NCBI RefSeq assembly: GCF_000224145.3
Contig: NW_004190377.2
Coordinates: forward strand, 1-64,000
Reading direction: 5' to 3'
Length of the DNA: 64,000 nt
Source of the DNA: Ciona intestinalis
Taxonomy: Eukaryota > Chordata > Ascidiacea > Phlebobranchia > Cionidae
Shown: in pieces, positions 47,496 to 59,000 of the stretch
How the letters are laid out: the number at the start of each line of letters is the position of its first letter
Numbering within the stretch: position 1 is the first letter of the stretch
Made by a program: the position numbers and the translations under genes
The notes under the pieces: generated by a model
What the model was told of the DNA's origin: nothing
Databases searched by the model: none
What the model saw: the letters and a program-made list of their open reading frames with translations, nothing else

Positions 47496-47800
47496 TATTT
47501 AGTAGCGCAGTTTATATTTTCCCATGGTAATATTTTACCGTTCATTATTATTACATTTTCTGTTGTTTGAAGGTTTTGGAGTTGTTCATAGATCGGTTTT
47601 AGTTTGTCAGTCTCCCAGGTAAAGTTGGATTTATCTAGTTTGTATAGGTAGTGACGTAGGATGGCATATTGAGTGTTTGGAGATATTGTGTTTGGAGCGG
47701 TGTTTGTAAATAGCGAAGGGTTGATAATTTTTATACTGGATCCGAGTTGGTGTCGTGTCCATTCATGCCAAAGTTCTGTTATTTTTTTCAATCTGGATAT
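47496..47800 (-). pseudogene. Unclassified retroelement-like reading frame
   Basis: A minus-strand open stretch reads ELWHEWTRHQLGSSIKIINP, then PNTQYAILRHYLYKLDKSNF and IYEQLQNLQTTENVI. Trp/Leu spacing recalls post-RT regions of L1/Tx1-like elements, but I cannot match it to a named domain. It lies head-on to the RT fragment before it and joins directly to the CACAG element copy at 47804. Confidence 0.35.
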
Positions 47801-48003
47801 TTCCACAGAAATAAAAAAGAATAGAACGCGCATCTCCAATGTCGACAAAGGAGAGAGCACGATATATTCTCTCTTTTTTGCGGGTCGTTCCCGTTTACTA
47901 TTGTAGTCAATGGATTCGAGGGCGTTTTATGTAGTTTTTCTTTACTTTTTGACTTGATTTAAAGTTATAGGGTCAAACAACTATTTTCTAATATACAAAT
48001 ATT

Positions 48004-48553
48004 TGTTGCAACTCGACGCCTAAAGTGACGTCACATAACCCAATCCCAATACTTAATTAATCAATGCCAACAGTGCGGATACGACTTATCTCATGAGAGA
48101 CTTTCCCATGAAAACAAACCCCCCGTTGAACGAGGTTAATGATATCCCGTTCAGCCGATGACAGGCCCAAATCGTTTCCCTTTTATCGCATGACGTCACA
48201 CTGCTGTCACGTGATTCTGTCCGGTATATAATTCGCCTTTTCCCTAACACAATAACGAATAACGAGAAACGACTATCGGCACTGAGACCTCGAGGTCAGT
48301 CTAGGTTCATGGCGGACTCTTACGAGCCTTTGCCCAGCCGTCAAGTAAGCTTTTGCCCGATACCGTATCGTGTACTTGTATACCAGAAAAAGGAATAAAA
48401 CATAGCAAGATATCATGAACTGTTTGGTTTCTGGTTATAAAAGCAATTAGTACTACAGTAGATATAGCACCCCGCTGAAGCCTGCATATGAAGTCGGATC
48501 AGCACGGAGTCATATAACCCAACCAGCGATCCTGTATATTCAGTGGGGGCTAT
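48004..48553 (+). mobile_element. LTR-like insertion inside the CACAG element
   Basis: Sister copy 46490-46520 gives the empty site ACAAATATTTTTAACAAACC. Here a 550-bp insert splits it with ATATT on both sides (47999-48003, 48554-48558). It starts TGTTGCAACTCGACGCC, has a TATA-like GGTATATAATTCG near 48223 and an AATAAA signal near 48395, and ends GTGGGGGCTAT. Promoter plus poly(A) signal in about 550 bp with a 5-bp duplication suggests a solo LTR, although the 3' end does not show the usual CA. If the LTR ends at TATTCA (48542), the last 11 bp are unexplained. Confidence 0.6.
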
Positions 48554-49543
48554 ATATTTTTAACAAACCGTTTACTTAAAGGTTTTTAATTAAAATTATT
48601 AAATAATTTAATTTCCTAAAAAGTGGTAAACTGTAAACGTTAACCTACCAAATAACTAAACTGGCCTAATAAACTTGAATAGTTGGTGCAGTTTTTAAAA
48701 TAAACAGCTAAAGCCTCCTAAAACTACCATGCGCCTATCTTTTAGAATGGAGACCAAGCGAAATGGGGACGGAGTTGGCGGTCACGTGAATAGAAAAAAA
48801 GAATATATCACGGTTTTGGAAAGTTGCGCGTTCTAGTCTTTTTTATTTCTGTGGTTCCGATTAATCTAATTTTACCGGGCGCTATTGTGCATGCGCAGTA
48901 GCTCGGAACAAATACAATATAGCTCTAATAAATACGTACCGACTGAAAAAAGTTTCGGGGAAAAATATAACAAAATATATTCTACCATCTGTACTGTTGG
49001 CGTTGCTATGATTTATTTTTAAGTGTTACGTGGGGCTGTTACACTACATTCAAAGCTAGATCGGTAAAAAATCAATAATTAGCCTATGTTTGTTTTTTTT
49101 TGAAGAATATTATTATTTTTTTCGAATCATTAAAATTGCCTAATTTTTATGTTAGTAGCACCCGTTAAGGCCTACTCAATGTATTGAGTAGGCCATGCAC
49201 GCGTATAGGTATTGAAAGTGGCGCTATAATTTTTGTATTCTAGTATCATTTTGGTGTAAAATGTACTTGAACTAGCATAAAATAAGTTTGTTAGCGGCAC
49301 TTACTTTTTGTTGGCTACGAATAACATAGGCTACCAACTCAGTTCTGTAACTTTAAATCAAAAACTTAAGTTTTAACGTGTAAACATCTTGTCTGGAACG
49401 TTTTCAATGGAGGGTCGTAATAATGTGGACCGAGTGGTCATTGTATTTGTTCCGAGCTATTGCGCATGAGCAGTAGCGTCTCGACGCATGCGTAATAGCG
49501 CCCGTTACAAATATATTAATCGGAACGAATATATTATACGACA

Positions 49544-49980
49544 ACGACACCGTGTCTGCGCATTCGCAGTAGCGGATGGGAACTAGACTTACCGTCATTA
49601 GAACAGCCACTTACAAACTAACAACACATATCAACGGGAAATTTGTTAATTTTGTTTTTAAGTATATCAATAATGTTAATGTATTAAAAATGTGCTTTTT
49701 TAGACATAAAATGGCGACCAAATTTACGTACAAATCCAAAGTTTGTGTTTTCTATGGCAAAGTTACCTAAAAGCGGGAAAGAGCGAAACGTGTCTTTTTG
49801 CAATGCATGTTGTGTGTGCATGAGTTACAAGAAAATTTTAAGTTTTGTCATTTAAAACTGTGTGTGTTTTCTGCAAACTTTGGTAAGTTATATACTTTCA
49901 TTTTTAATACAAAATAAAGGTAAATTTGCATATTGTTAATCTTTCTTTCAAATAGCGCAAAAACTTTAAACATAGCAATC
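49544..49980 (+). promoter_or_regulatory. 5' flank of the vasa-like gene, with a splice acceptor 25 bp before the ATG
   Basis: A CTTTCTTTCAAATAG acceptor ends at 49955, leaving 25 bases before ATG at 49981. Ciona genes often receive a trans-spliced leader at such a site (known biology), and an ordinary 5' UTR intron would look the same. No convincing TATA box was found. Repeat-derived sequence reaches to about 49543, so the promoter may lie in or beyond transposon DNA. Confidence 0.5.
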
Positions 49981-50031
49981 ATGTTTGACGACGATTGGGA
50001 ACCAGCACCTTTAACCGCCCTTGGAAACACA
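49981..50031 (+). CDS. vasa: Vasa-like exon 1 (start)
   Basis: ATG followed by 17 codons, MFDDDWEPAPLTALGNT, ending at a perfect GTAAGT donor in phase 0. The acidic, Trp-containing start is typical of Vasa N-termini. No in-frame ATG lies between the acceptor at 49955 and this one. Confidence 0.78.
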
Positions 50032-53000
50032 GTAAGTGATTCGACCTTAATGTAAAAACTAAATATATTTTGGACTAACCATGAACTGTTTTATAATAGG
50101 ATTTTCGAGGTGCAAGTTCTTTTGGTAAGTTAAAAACAAAGGGTATTCTGGTGTGTGGTGTCTACTGTCTAGCCAGACTGGAAAATATGTCGTGCGCGTA
50201 GGATTTATCCTCCGCGCAGAATTTTCAAAATTGGTTAAAAATCCGCGCAATTTTCGCGGTATTACTAGCAATCCGCACAAAAAATATCAATCCGCGCAAA
50301 AATATAATAAAGCGCGTAAAAATCGCTGCAAGACTTGATAACTTTTCCTGTTTGTAAATGCGCTTGGATAGAAACTAAACTAAACGGCTAAGGTTGAGAA
50401 CTAGCTGTCTTTTTCTTACGTTCTCTCACGATTATGACGTATGTCTTTGTGTGTTTATGACTCTATCAGCCAGCGTGCGTATGCCCACAGAAATAAAAAA
50501 GAGTAAAACGCGCATCTCCAATGTCGGTAAAGGAGAGAGGTAATACACTCTCTTTCTTTCGCGAGTCGTTCCCGCTTACTATTGTAGTCAATAAAATCCA
50601 GGGCGCTTTATGTAGTTTTTCTTTGTTTTTTTGAAAAATAACTAATACAAGTATATATATATATTTCTAAAAAAAACGTTTGTTTGGACGTTTTAAAAAA
50701 AAAAATTAAATGTTTAAACTTCATAAACAAGAGCTAAACTGTAAGCGTTAACCTACCGAATAACTAAATTGACCTAAAAAACTGGAATAGTTGTACCACT
50801 TAGCACTTACATATTAAAGGCTTGTGAATGTTAAACGAAAAACGCACCTGATTTTTCGGCGGGAATTCGTAGTACAAACTTGGCACTGCCTTTCCCAANN
50901 NNNNNNNNNNNNNNNNNNNNNNNNNNNNNNNNNNNNNNNNNNNNNNNNNNNNNNNNNNNNNNNNNNNNNNNNNNNNNNNNNNNNNNNNNNNNNNNNNNNN
51001 NNNNNNNNNNNNNNNNNNNNNNNNNNNNNNNNNNNNNNNNNNNNNNNNNNNNNNNNNNNNNNNNNNNNNNNNNNNNNNNNNNNNNNNNNNNNNNNNNNNN
51101 NNNNNNNNNNNNNNNNNNNNNNNNNNNNNNNNNNNNNNNNNNNNNNNNNNNNNNNNNNNNNNNNNNNNNNNNNNNNNNNNNNNNNNNNNNNNNNNNNNNN
51201 NNNNNNNNNNNNNNNNNNNNNNNNNNNNNNNNNNNNNNNNNNNNNNNNNNNNNNNNNNNNNNNNNNNNNNNNNNNNNNNNNNNNNNNNNNNNNNNNNNNN
51301 NNNNNNNNNNNNNNNNNNNNNNNNNNNNNNNNNNNNNNNNNNNNNNNNNNNNNNNNNNNNNNNNNNNNNNNNNNNNNNNNNNNNNNNNNNNNNNNNNNNN
51401 NNNNNNNNNNNNNNNNNNNNNNNNNNNNNNNNNNNNNNNNNNNNNNNNNNNNNNNNNNNCGAGAACCACTGGTTTCTAAGCATAATTATATCTCCTTCAG
51501 TATATTCCCCAGTTGGCCGACTGGTCACAAACACACGAAGACGTACGCAGGGATGCACAATATTCTAGGATATCTTAAAATACTTTATTTCGAATCTTTT
51601 GTATTTATAACAAAAAACGACCAAGCCGAAACGTATAGCAACCTTTGAAAAGACGCTGCAAAACGTTTTCCCACAAACACAAGAATCTTTTTTTCAAAAT
51701 TATTAAATTTAAAAAAAATGTTAGTTTAGTTGAAGAGATGATGTATGATAGCGTTATTAAACAAAATAGCGAACGTATGAAAGCGTTACACTGTTACAGT
51801 AATGTACATCACTAGACGTACGTCATAATCGTTGCGCAAGAGAACGTAAGAAAAAGGTTGTCAAGTCCTTTAACCTCAGCCGTTTAGTTTATATTGTATT
51901 TGTTTGGTTCGCTACTTTACTTGTAAATTAGGAGGTTAACAATTAAGTTTCAAGAATCAGACGATCCGCGCAAAAAAATCGCTCGTCCGCGCAAAATCCG
52001 CGCAATTTCGATCTCCAAAAAAAAATCCTCCGCGCAGTTTGCAAACTTTCCAATCTGGCTGTCTAGTACACAATTTGGCCTCTAAATGTCCCTAAGGTAT
52101 CACTAATACCTGATGTATAAATTTAATGTGCGAAACATACTACCATAATCATAGTCGATGACTTGATTATATTTACGAAGAGACTATAATAAAACTATAA
52201 TTAAAAAGGTAATTATAGGAGTTCCGTGAACGATTTGCGTGAGTAGCCTACGCAATATCCAAATTTAATATATTATATAGGCTATGGCGCAAACCCCCTG
52301 CTGTGCATAACTGATTATTTTTAGTTATCGTCAGCTGTTTCATTTGATTTACTGATCGTAACTATGATATTTTAAGTTTAAAACTCATGCGCCTCTGTTT
52401 GCTTTACGAAAAACTAATGACGTTATCAAGGAGAAATGCGTACTAGAATAGGTTCCTGTTTGGTCGAAAAGCACCGCTAATCAAAACCATTAGGAATAGG
52501 TAGTTTGCGGCTAAAGAAAAGTGGCTAAATTTGTTAAAAATGTTTAAAAATTTGACAAAACAATACTTAAAAAGCGACGTTAAAAAATCTCCAGTTGTCG
52601 TCAAAGTCTGGGTCAGCAATGAAATTGCTTCATATGTGAAGTTGAAATTCTGGCATGCGTGGATGTATGTTATTAGATTTAAAAGACAATTAATATATCT
52701 TTAAAATTTAAGGGATTTTTTATCACTTGGTGGTATACTTTTTGATAAAATGATTCGTTGCCATCTATTATGTATTCTAAATCGTCGTCTTTTACTAGAA
52801 TGCTCTTCATCTTGGATTAAATGCAAAATTACTTATAAGAAAATCTGGCTAAGATTGATTTGGATGCATTTAAAATGTCGTCCTTGTATGTTTTGGTAAA
52901 ATATTCTTCAGGACAACTACTTCGGCCTTCTTTAATTTAGTCTTCCGTTTCTTTTCTGCTGTTTCGTTCAACCCACTTAACATGTAATGGTATCTCTAAG

Positions 53001-56000
53001 TTCGTATGATTTTAAATCAAAGTAAGTTTCAATTCACTACTTTAATTCGCTGGCGGCAGCAACATTACTGTATGCCTGTTATTTACGCAGAATGTTTGTT
53101 ACGTCATAGTGGGGATTCACTTGTTGATTATTTAAGTCATAAAACCCGATTTTTGTTTTTAATTATTGCCTTACAAGAACTTTTTAACTAACTAACCAAA
53201 CGCTCGTTCTATAGTGTGGTTCATATTGCCACAATATTTTGTTATATCACACTTTTTAAGCGGGTTCATAATAATAAAATGCTTTTATGCGCAGCAGATG
53301 CTGCACTGTCTGTATAAAATCCAGAGTAGGCCGACCTCGTCTGCACGATGCCTATGGATAGCGTCACTCCTCTCTCTTATATTTAACCCAAATAAAATTA
53401 ACATAATCGCGAGCTTTTAAACAATTCATGACTGCTGGCATAAAATTATATTGGGAGTTAAAAAATTATCCGCAAACTTTAAATGTTGTTTGGAAGCGGA
53501 TAAAACATATGTTTTCCAACAATCGTATTAGTTTATCAAAGTTATTATGACATAAATAATCGCTACATTACCGACAATGTCAATGAATATGAGTAAAACT
53601 TGCACTATGGTTCAACTGTTACTACCGATATAATATATTAATAATAATGTAAATCAATATATATTCGATATAGTATTCGATATAACCTATTTTATCGCCA
53701 ATACGAGTCGCGTCCATAGGCGCCTAACGCGGTCAGACAACCTGGAATTTGGCACATTGCCTATTAATTGCTTCATAATAAGATATTCAAACGCAAACGA
53801 TGTACGTATTTCATAAAGTTAAACATTTATGCGTCCACGATTGAAGCTCTAGTGTTTACAGATTAGCTTCTGGCCAAATTTAAGTAACTTTTAATGCCAG
53901 TTAAACATACACTCACCAACGTAACTGTTACATCACAAGCTGTATTGTGATGTCATCCATTATCGCAAGGTAAGAAATACCAACTTGCGGCGATAAACTA
54001 CGTCACAAACGACATTATGATAGAAACAAAGATCGTAGGATATTGCGTGTGCCTGCACCTGCAAGTTTGCGATCTTTCAATACTTTACAACTGCTACTAC
54101 TGTGTGTATACGTTCAACGTGCTGCGTAACGAGTAATACGAAAGTTAAACCCTAACCAGTGCGTAATGTGCGAGTGTGCTAATTACCTTATTAGCTTACG
54201 TATGATGTAATAAGTAGTTGACATTTGTAACTATGAGTTTGCCTAACCTAAACAATCCAAACTTAGGCGCCTATGGTCACGTCACAAATATAGCAAGAAA
54301 ACCTTGTCTGAGGGCCGTCCCATATTTATGATTTCATATATTGGCCTGCAATTTTATAGGTTTGGAAACCTCTGTTTTAGATTAAAACTGTTTTGTTAAA
54401 GGTCATTTTTATTAGGTTGAAGGCCATTGGTCATTTTTTTTGTGTGCCAAAAGGAGTTGGGGGTTCAAAATACGCTTCTGTTCAGTCAAAAAAAAAGCGT
54501 CGCTAATCAAAATAATACAGAACACCTGGTTTGCATTTATAAAGACGTATCGTTTCGTAATTCCCAGTGTTGCAAAATGTGCAGCGGATTTTAATATTTT
54601 ATTATAAAAAAATTTAAGAGTTTTTGCCTTCAGATTTAAAATCAGATACGGAAACCTTGGGCACTTGTGTAAATTGACACCGGCAGTAGTTTGATACCGG
54701 CAAATTCACTGACGCTTTGATTCCTTGGTGGTGAGAGCGCGAATTCCCAACAAAGAAAAATAATTAAAGAAAAAGCTATGCTGACTAGTCTCGCCATCTT
54801 TTAGTAACTTCACTTTTTTCATTTTCAATGTTTTTCGCTCGCTTGCAGCATTATAGCAATAAGTTTTCAGCTTGGCCTCAGAGTTTTCAGCTTGGCGTCA
54901 AAAAAAGAGATGTTCGGGCACGAGCTTTTGAGTTCAGGCTCGTCTCGGCACATCCCTAAGATTAATATTTTTGAGTACCCTGTATTTCCATTGTTAATTT
55001 TTTTTAAATTAATTGAAGTTGCCTTGGAAAAAATTGTTTTTTTTACTGCCCAGCTCATGTTTTAAAACAGCACAGAATTTTGATTATAATGTTACATAAT
55101 CATAGAAATCTTACAATCTTTTCAGGACATAAAGTTGTGATAAATATTGTTAGTCCAGACTAAAGCATTTTTTATTTATTACTTGGGGAGAAAAGTTGGT
55201 GTTTTTTGTTTTTTATTACCCCACTTGACTATATATGAAAACAAACTTAAAATTGACTTCTGGAGTACGACAGGAAACCTAACTGCTGACCATCGGCCTG
55301 ACATACTTAGAAAACTAAAGTTTGTTTAGATGTTTTTATTTGTTACTTTTAGTGAGTTAGTATTTTGGTAATTTGTTTTTTTTGCTGTTTAAGTTTAAAT
55401 GCAAGACAATAGCTTCTTACATAGCGTTAATAATGTACATGTATATTTCAGATAACCCGTATTCCAAGAAAGATGATGGTGGTTTTGGTTCAGGTTAGTT
55501 TCAACTTTCATCTTTTTGATGCTATTCCATATATACCTGAAATATAATAGTTAAATTAAGACCTTGGTAGTGCGACCGGCACAATAACACATTTTCAGTT
55601 AGATGGGTGTTGCAACTGTTGGGAATTTCTATTCTTTTGAATATAATAGAATTCAAGGCATGTTTTTGGTATATATAAATATATTTTATTCCAAGTGGTA
55701 ACTTTTTTCAGTGATACACAAATTACCAAATAAAAAAAAACTTGACAAATCAAGGGTTGCCAGGCAACCCTGCAACCTCCTAACTTTATGCAAGTGGTTG
55801 AACCCCGGCCATATTAAATAAAATATCGCATGTACTGGTCTGTATTAAACACAATTTAGCATTAACTGTCATATTATTTCCATATTTTTGTATGGTGGAT
55901 GACGTTGGATTTAATTTTTACTTTAACAGTCAGTTGCTAACGTAACAAATAGAACGTAAGGTGCTTCATGCATATTACAGAACAAACTTCCGCCATTTAA

Positions 56001-59000
56001 AATAGTGACAACGAACGTAACAGTTAACCCATGGTTACAGTTTTGGTNGNNNNNNNNNNNNNNNNNNNNNNNNNNNNNNNNNNNNNNNNNNNNNNNNNNA
56101 TCATTGCCGATCGTTTGGTGTGAACTTAATAAGGTGCTCGCGTACCACCTGGGAGGCCTTCGCATACCATAGTTTGGGAAGCACTGATTTAAACTAATCA
56201 TCAGAAACAGAAATCATACAAAAACTACAGATCGTATGGGAGCAAATAAAACACGATTGTTTACCAACAATCTCGTTTGTGATGGAACAATCGTAATGGT
56301 TTATCAAAGGTATTCTGACGTAAATAATCGTTACATTAACGTGCGTAAATCTGCAACAATGTTTCCTCTGTTTATATTAATTTAGATACGTCTTTTTAAT
56401 AATGTAGTGTTAGTTTCAATTTACCGCGTAAAATAGAATATATATTCGTGTGCACAACCAATAAAGGGAGTGTTTTATCGCGTCAGAGATAAACGTGGAC
56501 TAGACGTAAATATGACAGCCCCCTTTTGAACGCGCTGGTTGCGCCACTGAAATGAACTACGAATGTTTCTTACTTTGACGCGCGCCGTTTTTTGTTTAGA
56601 CTTGTTTAGAGAACGCAAATATGTATAAAATTTCTGAGGGGGCTGTTCAAACATCAAACACCCCCCTCTAGATCTGCCAATCTTTCACTATAACAGGTTT
56701 TGGTGATAGCCGTGGAGGTGCACGCAGCAAAGGTTGTTTTAAATGTGGAGAAGAAGGTCATATGTCCAGAGAATGCCCGCAGAACACTGGATCAGGTAAT
56801 TAAACACAGTTTTATTGAAATTGATCTACTATTAAAGTTTTAGCAGACATTGGATTTCGGCAAAACATGACATACATTTTGTTTATCATGCAACCCACGA
56901 AATTCAGATCAAAAGACGCAGCTCGTAAAAGCTTCCGTAACCTTAAACACGGCAGCTTTTAGCTTCCGATGGCGTAATTTATCGGGGAATACCCAAATTC
57001 ACGTGTGGCATAATCATGTGTTAAATTAACATGTTTTATCGTTAATAGTTTTAAAAAGTTCGAACATGTTTTTCCCGAATAACCTTATTTTAAAAGAATT
57101 TGTAATACCCAGTACATTGGTTTAAAGTTTTTATTATAAACGTATTGGCCATCCTCATGGATGCACAATGTTCGTATACGGCAATCGGCGTGAATTTTAT
57201 TTAATTTACTAATAATTGAAAGATAGAATAATCTGTGTGCATCGCGCAAAACTAAGAAAACATCGTGTTGCAAACGTATCTAACAAAAGTTAACGTCATA
57301 GCGGCCCGACGCATAGTCACTTGAGATCGCAAAAAATAAAAAAAGGAAACCTATAATTTCAACATTATAAATAAAACACATCTTTATTTTATGGGTTTTA
57401 TAGAAATGGATTGAAGTTTTCAATTTTATTTCATACAATAGCAGGTTGATTAGGACGTCATAATTCCAAGTGTATTCCAGAACGGGCAAAACACTTTGGA
57501 TCGTACTTTTTCAACTTTCTCTTTTAAAAATGAGAGAACGTTTCAGAGCACGCTTTCGCCTGTTTTTTTTTATAAAAATGACAGAACGCTTACGAGCACA
57601 CCTTCGCATGGAGCACTCTTACGTTTTCGCCTGTTTCTTTTCACAAAACAAGAGAATGCTTTGTGAGCACGATCTGCTCGCATTAGGAGAAAGCCACGGC
57701 CTATGCTTTTACCTGTTAAATAGCATAGGTAAAAAGACGGAAGCTTGAAAAGGTTGCCGTCTTTCACTTTGCGGAAGCTTTACGGAAACTTTAGCTTCGA
57801 GCTTCCGTGAAATTCGTGGCCTGTCATGTATTAATTATTAGAAGAAGTTTGTGGTAGTTTTAATTGCAATCATGTTTATCTGATTCTAATATAGTAATAG
57901 AGAGAGAGTAAACCAAACTCGTGTTCATACGCGCTGAGTTATGAAATGTAATGCAGGGGGCGAAGCCTATTATGACGTAATAAAATCATGACGCGATATT
58001 ACTTCAGCGTTATAATTAAACAACGATTGACGTTATTTTACACTTGCTCAACACTAGACGTTAGTACTTCGCGTTCCTTTTTCCATGTGTATATGCAAGA
58101 TTGACCGATATATAAATTGTACGTTGGAAGCAACTTGATTTCTTTTTGACCTTTTCATGCGTTGTCGTACAAAAGCAAAGCAACACACGCTCCAGAAGTA
58201 GCACTTTATATTTATTTCGGATCTAGAAGGGGCTGTTTGGTTTTCAAAGACCACTCTCAGAACTGTTTTACATGTTTTTGTTTACGTAGCTCTAAAAACA
58301 AATAAAGGCGCTCGTCAAAGTAACGATCGTTAGTAGTTGATTTAAATCAAAATTATGTGAAATAAACTACAAAACAACAACTGCTTTTAATATATGTGCG
58401 ACTGATTGGCGATTGGGCAAGTTGTTGCAATCGTTATCTATATTACCGTTTGCGTAACTACATTCTGACAAAAAGATGACTCGACTCCGAAGTCAGACTN
58501 NNNNNNNNNNNNNNNNNNNNNNNNNNNNNNNNNNNNNNNNNNNNNNNNNAGGTCACTCAGTTCAAAAGGATGTTGACACCAGTAGCACATAATTGTAATG
58601 AATGCAAAAACCCCACAAAGCTTAGGTTATATACTCATAAAATAAAACATGGAAAACATATATACAAAAAACAATGGGGACAAAGTTAAGGAGTTTAAAG
58701 GGGACACAAACATACAACTTAAAGGGGACAACATATATACAGCTTTTTATAGGGGACAACAAAATGGTTTTAGAAGTAATGAGAGATTAACACATCCCTT
58801 TCACCACAACAGGTTTTGGTGATAGCCGTGGAGGTGCACGCAGCAAAGGTTGTTTTAAATGTGGAGAAGAAGGTCATATGTCCAGAGAATGCCCGCAGAA
58901 CACTGGATCAGGTAATTAAACACAGTTTTATTGAAATTGATCTACTATTAAAGTTTTAGCAGACATTTGATTTCGGCAAAACATGACATACATTTTGTTT

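Larger units (their letters stand above)
46314..48853. mobile_element. CACAG-ended TIR element, 8-bp target duplication, internally duplicated
   Basis: The left end CACAGAAATAAAAAAGAATA is mirrored at the right end (CTAGTCTTTTTTATTTCTGTG, ending 48853). GTTCCGAT flanks both ends (46306-46313, 48854-48861). Eight-bp duplications are typical of hAT and P superfamilies, and no transposase was seen to choose between them. Inside, the first about 440 bp (46314-46757) recur from 47804 onward, so the locus is left half, N gap, RT fossil, then a second copy. A third diverged copy starts at 50486 in the vasa-like intron. The outer target duplication shows one integration event. The internal duplication may be an assembly join. 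Confidence 0.75.
46291..49543. mobile_element. Outer inverted-repeat element carrying nested insertions
   Basis: The left arm (TGTCGTGATATGTTCGTTCCGAT at 46291-46313, then resuming at 48862 with TAATCTAATTTTACCGGGCG and TATTGTGCATGCGCAGTAGC) is the approximate reverse complement of 49430-49543 (AATATATTAATCGGAACGAA, GAGCTATTGCGCATGAGCAG). The 46314-48853 insertion splits the left arm. The centre, 48925-49430, has no recognisable gene. Boundaries are approximate. Confidence 0.6.
50173..52058. mobile_element. hAT-like TIR element in vasa-like intron 2
   Basis: The left end CCAGACTGGAAAATATG and right end (reverse complement CCAGATTGGAAAGTTTG) are inverted. Exact 8-bp CTGTCTAG duplications flank it (50165-50172, 52059-52066), as in hAT elements. 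Subterminal CCGCGCA words repeat near both ends (e.g. CCTCCGCGCAGAATTTTC on the left, TCCGCGCAAAATCCGCGCAA on the right). The interior holds another inserted element from 50486 and a 561-N gap, so coding capacity cannot be judged. Confidence 0.8.

Noticed and set aside
50800..51648. Several 200-270 codon frames around 51 kb
   Set aside because: Almost entirely N. The flanking real codons show no protein similarity and lie in nested transposons.
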